Shown here: positions 37,026 through 46,790 of the stretch, piece after piece
Layout of the letters: every line of letters begins with the position of its first letter
How positions within the stretch are numbered: position 1 is the stretch's first letter
NCBI RefSeq assembly: GCF_005843985.1
Contig: NZ_CP040463.1
Span: forward strand, 1,228,001 to 1,292,000
Reading direction: 5' to 3'
Length of the DNA: 64,000 nt
From: Caminibacter mediatlanticus TB-2
Lineage (GTDB): Bacteria > Campylobacterota > Campylobacteria > Campylobacterales > Nautiliaceae
Program-made: the position numbers and the translations under genes
The notes under the pieces: model-generated
Databases searched by the model: none
What the model was told of the DNA's origin: nothing
What the model saw: only the letters and a program-made list of their open reading frames with translations

Positions 37026-38408
37026 TTATATTCCCATTTTCCCAGGATTTAATATTCCGTTTGGGTCAAAAGCTTCTTTTATTCTTTTAAATAAGTTAAG
37101 TTCAGCTTCATTGAATGCAAGTTTCATAAACGGAGCTTTGCTAAGCCCAATTCCATGTTCGCCACTTAAAGTCCCCCCCATATCAACTACAAGTTTAAAT
37201 ATCTCTTCTACTGCTTTATATCCTTTTTTTATCTCTTCTTCATTATTTTTATCAACCATTACATTTACATGAATATTTCCATCTCCTGCATGACCAAAAC
37301 AAGGCACTACCAATCCATATTTTTTACTAATATTATTAATCTCTCTTAAAGCATCAGGTAATCTACTTCTTGGGACTGAAATATCTTCATTTATTTTTTT
37401 ACTACCATAAATAGTAATTGATTGTGATGCATTTCTTCTTGCAAACCAAATTTCATTTGCTTCTTTTTCATCTTTTGCAACTTTAAATTCTTTACATCCA
37501 TTCTCTCTAAAAGAATTTTCTAAAATTCCTAATTGATAATTGATTTCTTCTTCAACATTTCCATCCACATCACCTATAAGCAATGCCCCTGCCCACTCAG
37601 GTAAATCAACTCCAAGTTTTTCTCTTAAAGCTTTTACAACTAAACTATCCATAAACTCCATCGCAACTGGCATAGCACCACTTGCAAGAGATTTATAAAC
37701 AGCATTCATAGCATCTTCAACATTTTTAAAAATACCCATATATGTTTTTTTTATTTTTGGCTTTGGTAAAAGTTTTAGTGTAATTTCTGTAATTACAGCA
37801 AGGGTACCTTCACTTGCAATTAAAATCCCAGCAATATTATATCCCGCAACATCTTTAATTGTTCTTTTACCAGCTCTTATAATATCACCATTTGGCAAAA
37901 CTGCTTTTAGACTCATAACATAATCTTTTGTAAGACCATATTTAGCAGCTCTCATCCCACCAGCGTTTTCGCTTACATTTCCTCCAATTGTAGAATAATC
38001 CATACTTGCAGGGTCTGGTGGATAAAAAAGTCCTTTTTTTTCTACTTCTTCTTGAAGTTTTCTATTTACAACTCCTGGCTGAACAACTGCTACCATATCT
38101 TTTTCATCAATTTCAAGTATTTTATTCATATGCTTTTCAAGTGCTAAAACAATACCTCCATTTACAGGTAAAGCCCCTCCTGTAAATCCACTGCCAGCTC
38201 CTCTTGGAATAATCGCAATTTTCTCTTCATTACAATATTTTAATATTTTACTAATTTCTTCTTCATTTTCAGGAAAAACTACTGCATCTGGATAAAAATG
38301 CTCTCGTGTAGCATCATATGAATATGCCCTTAGATGAATTTTATCAGTTTTAATATCATCTTCACCAACAATATTTTTTAAATATTCTATATGTTTTTTA
38401 TCAATCAT
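37026..38408 (-). CDS. glcD: FAD-linked oxidase, GlcD-like
   Basis: A 460-residue vanillyl-alcohol-oxidase-type flavoprotein like the GlcD subunit of glycolate oxidase or a D-lactate dehydrogenase. It has the FAD segment AIIPRGAGSGFTGGALPVNGGIVLALE (about 56-82), YSTIGGNVSENAGGMRAAKYG (about 138-158) and the C-terminal PCFGHAGDGNIHVNV and GGTLSGEHGIG motifs, whose His residues bind substrate or metal. The substrate (glycolate, lactate or other) is not decided by sequence. No glcE/glcF is beside it; the PgbA-like gene overlaps its start by 8 bp, as in C. jejuni. Confidence 0.9.
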   Translation of the reverse strand: MIDKKHIEYLKNIVGEDDIKTDKIHLRAYSYDATREHFYPDAVVFPENEEEISKILKYCNEEKIAIIPRGAGSGFTGGALPVNGGIVLALEKHMNKILEIDEKDMVAVVQPGVVNRKLQEEVEKKGLFYPPDPASMDYSTIGGNVSENAGGMRAAKYGLTKDYVMSLKAVLPNGDIIRAGKRTIKDVAGYNIAGILIASEGTLAVITEITLKLLPKPKIKKTYMGIFKNVEDAMNAVYKSLASGAMPVAMEFMDSLVVKALREKLGVDLPEWAGALLIGDVDGNVEEEINYQLGILENSFRENGCKEFKVAKDEKEANEIWFARRNASQSITIYGSKKINEDISVPRSRLPDALREINNISKKYGLVVPCFGHAGDGNIHVNVMVDKNNEEEIKKGYKAVEEIFKLVVDMGGTLSGEHGIGLSKAPFMKLAFNEAELNLFKRIKEAFDPNGILNPGKMGI

Positions 38409-39027
38409 CTATTCCCTTTATTAACTTTTTAAAATCTACTTTTTTTATATCAAAATTGTTAGAGTATGTAAAGAAAGCCTTATTATATTTTGCATTTATT
38501 TTAAAATTTTTCTCTCCTACTATATAAAAACTAAAACTATCCACTTCGTATACTTTATCAAGTGCTATTATATATCTTCCTATGTTAAATTCTTTTGCAA
38601 ACTCTCTTAAATTATTTTGATTAATTTCACCATCTAAAAAAGCAGCTAATATATCAGGAGAAATAATTACATTATTTTTATATAAATTTTTTAATTTTAA
38701 ATAAATCTCTTGATTTGGAGCAATTATAACTATTCTTGAATAATCTTTTGCAAAAACCACTTCATCATTTTTTTTTGGAAGAACAACTGGTCTTGCAAAC
38801 GCATCATTTTTTAAATCATTATATACAAAAAGTTTTGCTATTTTTCCAAAAGACACAGCCCTTGCACAAATAATTGGAGTTTTTAAATAATTACAAATAA
38901 CAACTCCACTTACACCTTTTTTTACATATTTATTTAATGTAATCTCCTTATTTTTCAAATCAACATTATCTATTTTAACTTCAACAGCAAAAAGAAAAGT
39001 TGCTAACAATAAAATAAAATATCTCAT
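38401..39027 (-). CDS. PgbA-like N-terminal-domain periplasmic protein
   Basis: A 208-residue exported protein (signal peptide MRYFILLLATFLFAVEV). The repeated small beta motifs (KNKEITLNKYVKKGVSGVVICNY, RPVVLPKKNDEVVFAKDYSRIVIIAPNQE) resemble the N-terminal domain named after the Helicobacter plasminogen-binding protein PgbA. The lysine-rich C-terminus that binds plasminogen in Helicobacter is absent, so that activity is unlikely. The same pair with glcD occurs in Campylobacter. Function unknown. Confidence 0.75.
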   Translation of the reverse strand: MRYFILLLATFLFAVEVKIDNVDLKNKEITLNKYVKKGVSGVVICNYLKTPIICARAVSFGKIAKLFVYNDLKNDAFARPVVLPKKNDEVVFAKDYSRIVIIAPNQEIYLKLKNLYKNNVIISPDILAAFLDGEINQNNLREFAKEFNIGRYIIALDKVYEVDSFSFYIVGEKNFKINAKYNKAFFTYSNNFDIKKVDFKKLIKGIDD

Positions 39028-39137
39028 AAATTCCCTTTTTTTACCTAATTATAACAAAGTGTACTAAAATTATAATAATTTTCACATTACTTGAATAAAA
39101 TAAATTATAGTAAAATTCCATTAAAAAAGGATAATTT

Positions 39138-40700
39138 ATGTCTTATGATATTTTAGTTGTTGGTAGTGGGATTGCTGGAATGATGGCTGCAATTGAAGCA
39201 AAAGAACTTGGAAGTAATGTAGCAATTGTTATGAAAAAATCTCCTCTTGCGAATAACTCTTTTATGGCAAAAGGTGGAATTAATGCAGCTCTTAATAATA
39301 TGGGAGATGGAGATAGTATTGAGCAACACATCCAAGATACTCTAAAAGGTGGGATGGGTATAGCAGAAGAAGAAGCAGTTAGAATCTTTTGCGAACATGC
39401 TCCACAAGTAGTAAGAGAACTTCATAGAAAATATAAAGTCCCATTTACAACACTTCCTGATGGAAGACTTGCTCAAAGACCATTTGGAGGGACTAAATTT
39501 AAAAGGACATGCTTCTCAGCTGATGCAACAGGTCCTGCTATTATGAAAACATTAAATAAAGTAATTCAAGAATTAAATATTCCTACTATTAAGAATCATT
39601 TTGCATTAAATTTAATTGTAAATAATGGAGTAATAGCAGGAGTTAGCTTTTTAGATGAAGAAACTAATGAAGTAAAAGTTATTAAAGCAAAAGCTGTTAT
39701 TATGGCAACAGGTGGATATGCAGGCTTATATAGAGGATATACAACAAACGTGACTGATGCAACAGGTGATGGTATTGCAATGGGACTTAGGGCTGGACTT
39801 GAAGGAATGGATTTAGAATTTATTCAGTTTCACCCAACAGGACTTGCTGGGACAAACTATTTAATTAGTGAAGCTGCAAGGGCAGAAGGAGGAAGATTGA
39901 TAAACAGTGATGGTAATGAATTTGTAGATGAACTTAATACAAGAGACTTTGTAACACGTGCGATTGTTAAACAACTTCAAAAAGGAAAACAAGTATACCT
40001 TGACTTAACAGATATCCCAGAAGAGGTAATTAATACAAAACTTATTCATCTAAAAAAAAGAGTAAAATCTCTTAAAAAAATTGACATAACAAAAGAACCA
40101 ATCCCTATAAATCCACTTGCACACTATACCATGGGAGGAATAAAAACTGACACCTATGCTTTTACAGACATTGAAGGATTATTTTATGTAGGTGAAGCTG
40201 GAAATAATGGAGTTAATGGGGCAAATAGACTTGGGGGAAATTCACTTAGTGAAGGTGCAGTATTTGGAAAAATTGCAGGGTATGAAGCTGTAAAATACTC
40301 TCATAGAGTAAAAAATATACCAGAAATTAAAAATGAAGATATTCAAAAAGATATAGAATTAATTGAAAAACTAAAAAATACAAAAATAGATACTAAAAAA
40401 ATAAAACACACTCTTGGAGATATTTTATATAGAAAAGTTGGAATAATTAGAAATGGATATACACTTAAAAAAGCTATTGGAATTTTTGAAGATTTAAAAA
40501 AAGAGATGCAAACAAATAATAACGAGATTGAAAATGACTCATCTCTAAAAGAAAAACTTGAATGTATAAATGGAATCGATTTAGCTATTGCTACTGCAAA
40601 ATCAGCTCTTCAAAGAGAAGAAAGTAGAGGAGCTCATTTTAGACTTGATTTTCCTGAAACAGACTTTGCTTTTCAAAAACATACATTCGTTAAAATTTAA
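39138..40700 (+). CDS. Fumarate reductase/succinate dehydrogenase-type flavoprotein, unpaired
   Basis: A 520-residue flavoprotein with FAD motif YDILVVGSGIAGMMAAIEAKE and the SdhA/FrdA catalytic set: [16 protein letters not shown]-type TRDFVTRAI, AHYTMGGI and GANRLGGNSLSE. At the usual covalent-FAD histidine ([10 protein letters not shown] in its paralogue at 52338) it has Asn (ANNSFMAKGG), so FAD is probably not covalently held. That is shared with L-aspartate oxidase, but the HYTMGGI motif is the fumarate reductase form, while NadB usually has HYTCGG. No iron-sulfur subunit lies beside it. Either fumarate reduction or aspartate oxidation is possible. Confidence 0.75.
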   Translation: MSYDILVVGSGIAGMMAAIEAKELGSNVAIVMKKSPLANNSFMAKGGINAALNNMGDGDSIEQHIQDTLKGGMGIAEEEAVRIFCEHAPQVVRELHRKYKVPFTTLPDGRLAQRPFGGTKFKRTCFSADATGPAIMKTLNKVIQELNIPTIKNHFALNLIVNNGVIAGVSFLDEETNEVKVIKAKAVIMATGGYAGLYRGYTTNVTDATGDGIAMGLRAGLEGMDLEFIQFHPTGLAGTNYLISEAARAEGGRLINSDGNEFVDELNTRDFVTRAIVKQLQKGKQVYLDLTDIPEEVINTKLIHLKKRVKSLKKIDITKEPIPINPLAHYTMGGIKTDTYAFTDIEGLFYVGEAGNNGVNGANRLGGNSLSEGAVFGKIAGYEAVKYSHRVKNIPEIKNEDIQKDIELIEKLKNTKIDTKKIKHTLGDILYRKVGIIRNGYTLKKAIGIFEDLKKEMQTNNNEIENDSSLKEKLECINGIDLAIATAKSALQREESRGAHFRLDFPETDFAFQKHTFVKI

Positions 40701-40701
40701 T

Positions 40702-41427
40702 TTATTCTTTAATCTCACAAATAATCTCTTTTTTCTTTTTACTTTCAATAATCTCTTTAATTTGTAAATTCTCAATTTCTAATTTTAATAATTCATCAAT
40801 TGTATCAACTTTTCTTTTTGCAACTTCTCTTAAAATAATACCTCTATAAGCCTTTGCAAAATGACTAACTACTTTTTTATTTTTTAAAAATTTAAATGTA
40901 AAAACTTCTTTTTTAGGAGAGTAAAATTTAGAATAAAATCCAGCTCTTAAATCTAAAATATCTTCATTTTCTAAATATTCGTCTAATGCTTTTGAAAAAT
41001 GCTTTTTATAAAATTTCCAAGGCTCAAAATCACCTATTTTTTCACCTTGTTTGAGTTTATATTCTGGAATAAAATCCCCTGCACTAATAGGACCAAAAAG
41101 GTTTGAAAATATGATAACATTTTTATAAATATAATTTTTTGCATTTTCACCTAAACTATCAAAATCTAAATAATCATAAGCAACACCACTATATCTTTTT
41201 ATTGCAGGAAATGTTTTTTTAGAATATATATCTCCTAAAAACTCTTCTACTTCTTTAACTCCAAATAGTTTTTCTAATTCTTCTTTTAAAGCAGTTTTTA
41301 TAAAATCATTATATTTATCAACAACCTCTTTTCGTTTTTTATTTAAATGAGGAAAGAGAAAATTAAATTCAAACTCGCTCTCTCCTCCTTTTTTCTTTGC
41401 CTCACTTGGTGAGAATAGTATTTTCAT
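40702..41427 (-). CDS. yaaA: YaaA/DUF328-family protein
   Basis: A 241-residue YaaA-like protein (MKILFSPSEAKKKG start, KRYSGVAYDYLDFDSL, IIFSNLFGPISAGDFIPEYKL, FYKKHFSKALDEYL, SHFAKAYRGIILREVA). In E. coli YaaA lowers free intracellular iron under peroxide stress. Its position directly after nifU and nifS suits a link to iron handling. The gene overlaps the nifU stop by 1 bp. Confidence 0.92.
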   Translation of the reverse strand: MKILFSPSEAKKKGGESEFEFNFLFPHLNKKRKEVVDKYNDFIKTALKEELEKLFGVKEVEEFLGDIYSKKTFPAIKRYSGVAYDYLDFDSLGENAKNYIYKNVIIFSNLFGPISAGDFIPEYKLKQGEKIGDFEPWKFYKKHFSKALDEYLENEDILDLRAGFYSKFYSPKKEVFTFKFLKNKKVVSHFAKAYRGIILREVAKRKVDTIDELLKLEIENLQIKEIIESKKKKEIICEIKE

Positions 41428-42392
41428 TATATTGCCATTACTTTTATTTTATCAGTATTAAAATGTTTTTTCATCTCTTCTTCAATTGCCATTAAAGTCA
41501 TATCACCACTTGCACAAGTCGAACAAGCACCAAGATATCTAACAAACACTGTTGTTACTCCATCACCTTCTCTTATATCAATTAATTCTAAACTTCCACC
41601 ATCCATTGCAAGCATTGGTTTTATTTTTGTATCTAAAAATTCTTCAATAGCTTTTATTTTTTTAACTAAACTCATTTTTTCAAAATCTTCTGTTATTGCT
41701 GAATTTTTAATTTCTTCTTTTTTCATTTCTTCATTAACTTGTTTTATTATATCTACTAAATAAATTGGTTTTTCTTCATGACCACCTGGTTTTACACAAC
41801 TTTTACAATACTTCCCTGCATCAGTATATTTTTGAAGTTCTTCAACAGTTTTTACTTTATGTTTTTTAATAATATCTTCAATCTCTTTTCTTGTTACTCT
41901 TGCACACTCACATACAATTTCACTATCTTTAAGTTCTTCTGCATCTTTACCTTTATATTTAGCAGCAGCCTCCATAATAACATCATATGCCATAACACTA
42001 CAATGCATTTTTTGAGGTGGAAATGCAGGTTTATTTGGTTCATCTCTTAATGCTTTTTCAACATCTAAGTTTGTAACTTTCATAGCTTCATCAACTGTTT
42101 TTCCAATAGTAAGTTCAGTCATTACATCACTTGACGCAATAGCAGTCCCACATCCAAATGACTTAAATCTTGCATCAATTATTTTATCCGTTTTTGGGTC
42201 TACAAGCCAATATAATCTAACAGCATCCCCACACGCTTCACTTCCAAAATCAGCAACAACAAGTTTTGCATCTCTTTTTTTAGCATCTTCTTCACTAAAT
42301 TCACCTAAAAATTTTGGATTATTCATTCTCTCAACCACTTTATTTGAATACTCTTCCCAAATACTTCCGCTTAATAAATCATTTCTTGCCAT
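41427..42392 (-). CDS. nifU: NifU-type iron-sulfur scaffold
   Basis: A 321-residue full-length NifU. The N-terminal IscU-like domain has the three cluster cysteines in GSEACGDAVRL, KSFGCGTAIASSD and MHCSVMAYD. The middle BFD-like [2Fe-2S] domain has CECARVTRKEIED and CKSCVKPGG. The C-terminal Nfu domain (about 245-321) contains GACSTCASGDMTL. In this phylum NifU and NifS serve general Fe-S assembly, not nitrogen fixation alone. It follows nifS by 23 bp. Confidence 0.95.
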   Translation of the reverse strand: MARNDLLSGSIWEEYSNKVVERMNNPKFLGEFSEEDAKKRDAKLVVADFGSEACGDAVRLYWLVDPKTDKIIDARFKSFGCGTAIASSDVMTELTIGKTVDEAMKVTNLDVEKALRDEPNKPAFPPQKMHCSVMAYDVIMEAAAKYKGKDAEELKDSEIVCECARVTRKEIEDIIKKHKVKTVEELQKYTDAGKYCKSCVKPGGHEEKPIYLVDIIKQVNEEMKKEEIKNSAITEDFEKMSLVKKIKAIEEFLDTKIKPMLAMDGGSLELIDIREGDGVTTVFVRYLGACSTCASGDMTLMAIEEEMKKHFNTDKIKVMAI

Positions 42393-42415
42393 TTTTACTC
42401 CTTAACATAATTTTT

Positions 42416-43588
42416 TTACTCTGGTTTAATTTTTGCATATGTCATTGAAATTTCTCTAAGTCTATTTACAACTTTTGGCAAAACATCTATAACATAGTCT
42501 ATCTCTTCTTCGGTTGTAAATCTACTAAGTGAAAAAATAATTCCAGTATGTGCTATTTCTGGGTCTTCTCCAAGTGCTTCAAGCACTTCACTTCCTTCAA
42601 GTCTTTCAGACGAACAACTACTTCCTGTTGCTGCATAGATTTTATGCATATTTAAATCCCAAAGCATTGCTTCACCTTCTATTCCTCTAAATGATGCAAT
42701 AACTGTATTTGGGAGTCTATATTTTTTATCTACATAACTTTTTGTATCTGGTATTTTTAAAATAGCCTCTTCAAGCTTATCTCTAAGTCTTCTAACTTCA
42801 CTATTCATATAATCTAAATTTTCATTTGCTTTTTTTATAGCCTCAGCCATAGAAATAATTCCATTTAAATATACACTTCCTCCTCTTTTTCCACCCATTT
42901 GGTTTCCACCATGGATTAAGTTTTGATAAGGTGCGCCTTCTCTTACATAAAGACCGCCAACCCCTTTTGGTCCATGGAATTTATGAGCTGAGAAGGTAAA
43001 ATAATCTACTCCAAGGTCTCTTACATTTACTTTTGCTTTTGAAATAGCTTGTGCTCCATCACAATGAAATGGAATATTATATTTTTTTGCAATTTCACTA
43101 ATTTCTTTAATTGGCTGAATTGCCCCACTTTCATTACTTGCAAATAAAACTGAAATTAACGCTGTATCTTCTCTGATTGCATTTTCAAGTTCATCAAGTT
43201 TTATTCTTCCATTTTCATCAGTATAAAGATAAGTAACCTCCATCCCAAAACTCTTAGCATAAGCACAAGGTGCTTTGATTGAAGAATGTTCTGCTACTGT
43301 TGTAATAATATGTTTTTTAGGAGAGCCTTTAAGATAGGCATCTAAAAATGTTTTTATTACTGTATTATTACCCTCAGTTGTTGAAGAGGTAATAATTATA
43401 TCATCACTATCATCTGCACCAATCCCTGGATAAATAATATCATACGCTTCATTTAATTTTTTTCTTGCTTCAATACCAAGGTCATAAATTACATTTATAT
43501 TTCCAAAGTATTTAGTTGCATCACAATATATTTCTTTGATTTCTTCATCCATAGGAGTGGTTGAATTATTATCTAAATATACTCTCAT
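42416..43588 (-). CDS. nifS: Cysteine desulfurase, NifS-type
   Basis: A 390-residue PLP enzyme that supplies sulfur for clusters. It starts MRVYLDNNSTTPMDEEIKEIY. The PLP lysine is in FSAHKFHGPKGVGGLY and the active-site Cys in ATGSSCSSERLEGSEVL, on the loop that gives sulfur to the scaffold. It is the first gene of a nifS-nifU-yaaA subset and begins 57 bp after lpxD on the same strand. Confidence 0.95.
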   Translation of the reverse strand: MRVYLDNNSTTPMDEEIKEIYCDATKYFGNINVIYDLGIEARKKLNEAYDIIYPGIGADDSDDIIITSSTTEGNNTVIKTFLDAYLKGSPKKHIITTVAEHSSIKAPCAYAKSFGMEVTYLYTDENGRIKLDELENAIREDTALISVLFASNESGAIQPIKEISEIAKKYNIPFHCDGAQAISKAKVNVRDLGVDYFTFSAHKFHGPKGVGGLYVREGAPYQNLIHGGNQMGGKRGGSVYLNGIISMAEAIKKANENLDYMNSEVRRLRDKLEEAILKIPDTKSYVDKKYRLPNTVIASFRGIEGEAMLWDLNMHKIYAATGSSCSSERLEGSEVLEALGEDPEIAHTGIIFSLSRFTTEEEIDYVIDVLPKVVNRLREISMTYAKIKPE

Positions 43589-43644
43589 TGTTACTCCTTT
43601 TTGTTTAATAATAACAAAAAGGAAGAAAAAAAATTTGATTTAAA

Positions 43645-44628
43645 TCAAGATTTAAGAAGTTTTGAGAGTTTTGCTTGAAGTTTTAGCCATAATTTATGAG
43701 GCATAAGAGGAAATCCACTATAAACACCAGGAGTTTTAATAGATTTAGTAACTCCTCCTCTTGCAGCAATTGTGGTAAAAGGAGCTATTTCAAGATGTCC
43801 AGCAGTTGCACTTTGTCCTCCCATTACTACATTTCTTCCAAGTTTAGAAGACCCAGATAAACCAACTTGTGAAACTAAAATAGAATACTCTCCTATTTCA
43901 CAATTGTGTCCAATTTGGACTAAGTTATCAATTTTGCTTCCTTTTTTTATTATGGTTTTACCAAAAACTGCCCTATCTATTGTGGTATTAGCTCCAATTT
44001 CTACCTCATCTTCTATTATCACTTTTCCTAAATGATAAATTTTTATATGTTTTCCATCACTTGTATGAGCATATCCAAATCCATCACTACCAATTACACT
44101 TCCTGCATGTATTGTTACATTTTTTCCTATTTTTGTATCTCTATAAATCGTAACATTTGGATAGATAATACTACCTTCATCAATTTCTACATAAGGTCCA
44201 ATAACTACATTTGGCATAATAGTTACATTTTTACCAACTCTAACACCTTTTGCAATTCTAACTGATGGGTCAATTTTAGCTGATGAATTTATTTGATAGC
44301 CTCCATCTTCCCAAGGAGATTTAGAAAAAAGTTTAGTAAGAAGAGCTAATTTTAAATAAGGATTATCTGTAATTAGGGGAATAACTCCCTTAGGGAGTTT
44401 AGATATATCTTCTTTTCTTATTAAAACTGCTGCTGCTTTTGTGTTTTTTAAATATTTTTCATACTTTTTATTTTCTAAAAAAGAAATCTCTTCTTCATTT
44501 GCATCAACAAGAGTATTTAAACCTGTTATTTTTTTATCTTCACTGCATTCAATTCCTAAATAATCACAAATTTCTTTTAAACTAAAAACTCTCTTTTCAT
44601 TTTTCATCTTACATTTTATATCTTCCAT
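43645..44628 (-). CDS. lpxD: UDP-3-O-acylglucosamine N-acyltransferase LpxD
   Basis: LpxD adds the second acyl chain in lipid A synthesis. The 327-residue protein has the N-terminal uridine-binding domain (LKEICDYLGIECS...), then a long left-handed beta helix of hexapeptide repeats (VRIAKGVRVGKNVTIMPNVVIGPYVEI) with the catalytic His region in GSDGFGYAHTSDGKHIKIYH and the GANTTIDRAVFG segment. Its last helices (LWLKLQAKLSKLLKS) are typical. It stands 6 bp after ilvH. Confidence 0.95.
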   Translation of the reverse strand: MEDIKCKMKNEKRVFSLKEICDYLGIECSEDKKITGLNTLVDANEEEISFLENKKYEKYLKNTKAAAVLIRKEDISKLPKGVIPLITDNPYLKLALLTKLFSKSPWEDGGYQINSSAKIDPSVRIAKGVRVGKNVTIMPNVVIGPYVEIDEGSIIYPNVTIYRDTKIGKNVTIHAGSVIGSDGFGYAHTSDGKHIKIYHLGKVIIEDEVEIGANTTIDRAVFGKTIIKKGSKIDNLVQIGHNCEIGEYSILVSQVGLSGSSKLGRNVVMGGQSATAGHLEIAPFTTIAARGGVTKSIKTPGVYSGFPLMPHKLWLKLQAKLSKLLKS

Positions 44629-44634
44629 TAAATA

Positions 44635-45096
44635 TTACCTTTCAATAACACTAACTCCACTTCTTACAACTTCAAGAGGCTTAAATCTTTTAACTGCTTT
44701 TAAAAAATTATCAATTCTATCTGGTCTATCTACAACACTTACAACAACATGTTTTTCTCCAACATTACTTATACTTCCATTATAACATCTCGCAAGTGCG
44801 TCTATATCTGAGAGCGGTTCGTCTAAATTAAATTTTACCATTGCCATCTCTTTTTCAATAAAATTATCACTCTCAATTACTTTATAAACAGGAATTAATT
44901 TATAAAGTTGCTTTACAATTTGCTCAAACACCTTAGGGTCACCTTCACTCATTATTGTCATTCTACTAAATTCACTCTCAGGAATTGGAGCAACAGTTAG
45001 TGAAGTTATATTATAACCTCTTGCTGCAAACATATTCACTATTCTTGCTAAAACGCCATGTTCGTTTTCAACGATTACAGATATTACTCTTTTCAT
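44635..45096 (-). CDS. ilvH: Acetolactate synthase small subunit
   Basis: The regulatory subunit of acetohydroxyacid synthase (153 residues). The N-terminal ACT domain starts KRVISVIVENEHGVLARIVNMFAARGYNI (valine feedback site), and the second half (VEKHVVVSVVDRPDRIDNFLKAVKRF) is also standard. It overlaps ilvB by 4 bp. Confidence 0.96.
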   Translation of the reverse strand: MKRVISVIVENEHGVLARIVNMFAARGYNITSLTVAPIPESEFSRMTIMSEGDPKVFEQIVKQLYKLIPVYKVIESDNFIEKEMAMVKFNLDEPLSDIDALARCYNGSISNVGEKHVVVSVVDRPDRIDNFLKAVKRFKPLEVVRSGVSVIER

Positions 45097-46790
45097 TTGT
45101 CTTCCTTAAATACAAGCATATTTTTAAGCGGGCTATTTGGTGGTACCATTGGTAATACATCTTCTCTTCTATCAACTTGAACATCAATAAAGCATACTGC
45201 ATTTGAATTTAGAGCTTCATTAAATGCTTTTTCAAATTCCTCTTTTGTCTTAGCAGTAAACCCTCTACCACCCATACTCTCAGCAAGTTTTATAAAATCT
45301 GGTTGAACATCACTTAGGTCAGTTTCACTTAATCTATCTTCATAAAACATTGTTTGCCATTGTCTTACCATTCCAAGATAATTATTATTTAAAATAATGT
45401 TAATTACAGGAAGTTTATATTTATATCCTGTTAATACTTCTTGGATATTCATAACAATACTTCCATCACCTGTAAAGTTTATAACAACTTTATCCTTTTT
45501 ACCCTCTTTTGCACCAAGAGCTGCTGGAAATCCAAATCCCATAGTCCCAAGACCACCACTTGTTAAAAGCTGTCTTGGATATGTAAATGGATAAAATTGA
45601 GCTGCCCACATTTGATGCTGTCCAACATCAGTTGAAATAATTGCATCTTCTGGTGCAAGTTCACCTGTTATTTGAATAACCCATTGAGGTTTTATAACCT
45701 CATCACTATCACTATAAGTTAATGGATAAAGTTCTTTATATCTTTTTAAAATTTCTCTCCACTCTTCATATCTATTCGGGTCAATTCCATCAAGCAACAT
45801 TGGCATCATCTCTTCTAAAACTAACTTAACATCTCCAACAATTGGGTACTTAGTCTCAACTACTTTTCCAATTTGGCTTGGGTCTATATCAATATGGATA
45901 ATATCTGCATTTTTAGCAAATTCATCTATTTTTCCTGTAACCCTATCATCAAATCTTGCACCAAGTGAGATTATTAAATCAGCATCATTCATAGCCATAT
46001 TAGCTGCATAGCTTCCATGCATTCCTACCATTCCAAGAAGATATGGACAATCATATCTTAAAACACCTCTTGCCATTAATGTCTCAACTGCTGGAATTTG
46101 AGTTGTTTTTACAATTTCTCTTATAATATTACTTGCACCACTTAAAACACTACCACCCCCAATATAAAACACAGGTTTTTTAGCATTTTTAATAGCTTCA
46201 ACTGCTCTTTTTATTGCTCTTTTATTCCCTTTATAATTTGGTTTATATGTTTTAAGCTCAATTTTTTCTGGATATACAAATTCTGTCATATCAGCTGTAA
46301 CATTTTTTGGTATATCAATATGTACAGGTCCTGGTCTTCCTGATTTAGCTAAATAAAAAGCTTCTTTTATAATAAAAGCTAAATCTTTTACATCTTTTAC
46401 TAAAAAGTTATGTTTTGTAATTGGTCTTGTAATCCCTACTGCATCTACTTCTTGAAATGCATCTGTCCCAATAGCAGTAGTTGGAACTTGTCCAGAAATT
46501 ACAACCATAGGGATTGAATCAGTATATGCAGTTGCAATTCCTGTTATAGCATTTGTAATACCAGGTCCACTTGTAACAAAAGCAACTCCAACTTTACCTG
46601 TAGCCCTTGCATATCCATCAGCCATATGAACTGCGCCTTGTTCATGCTTAGTTAAGATATGTTTAAATTTATCTTGCTTATATATTTCATCATAAACATT
46701 CATAATAGCACCACCAGGATATCCAAAAACTACTTCTACATTTTCTTTTATTAAACTCTCAATTACTATTCTCGCACCTGTCATCTTCAT
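45093..46790 (-). CDS. ilvB: Acetolactate synthase large subunit
   Basis: The thiamine-diphosphate catalytic subunit (565 residues) that makes acetolactate for valine, leucine and isoleucine. The glutamate that activates ThDP is in FGYPGGAIMNVYDEI...KHEQGAVHMADGYARATG, and the ThDP-Mg motif is FTGDGSIVMNIQEVLTGYKYKLPVINIILNNN (about 445-475). It overlaps both the ppx-like gene and ilvH by 4 bp. Confidence 0.96.
   Translation of the reverse strand: MKMTGARIVIESLIKENVEVVFGYPGGAIMNVYDEIYKQDKFKHILTKHEQGAVHMADGYARATGKVGVAFVTSGPGITNAITGIATAYTDSIPMVVISGQVPTTAIGTDAFQEVDAVGITRPITKHNFLVKDVKDLAFIIKEAFYLAKSGRPGPVHIDIPKNVTADMTEFVYPEKIELKTYKPNYKGNKRAIKRAVEAIKNAKKPVFYIGGGSVLSGASNIIREIVKTTQIPAVETLMARGVLRYDCPYLLGMVGMHGSYAANMAMNDADLIISLGARFDDRVTGKIDEFAKNADIIHIDIDPSQIGKVVETKYPIVGDVKLVLEEMMPMLLDGIDPNRYEEWREILKRYKELYPLTYSDSDEVIKPQWVIQITGELAPEDAIISTDVGQHQMWAAQFYPFTYPRQLLTSGGLGTMGFGFPAALGAKEGKKDKVVINFTGDGSIVMNIQEVLTGYKYKLPVINIILNNNYLGMVRQWQTMFYEDRLSETDLSDVQPDFIKLAESMGGRGFTAKTKEEFEKAFNEALNSNAVCFIDVQVDRREDVLPMVPPNSPLKNMLVFKEDK

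Noticed and set aside
39138-40700. Calling the unpaired flavoprotein NadB outright
   Set aside because: The His-Tyr-Thr-Met-Gly-Gly motif and the overall spacing are of the fumarate reductase type; evidence does not decide.
41778-42050. Phe/Ile/Cys-rich plus-strand frame inside nifU
   Set aside because: Antisense shadow of the conserved NifU cysteine motifs, with no ribosome-binding site.
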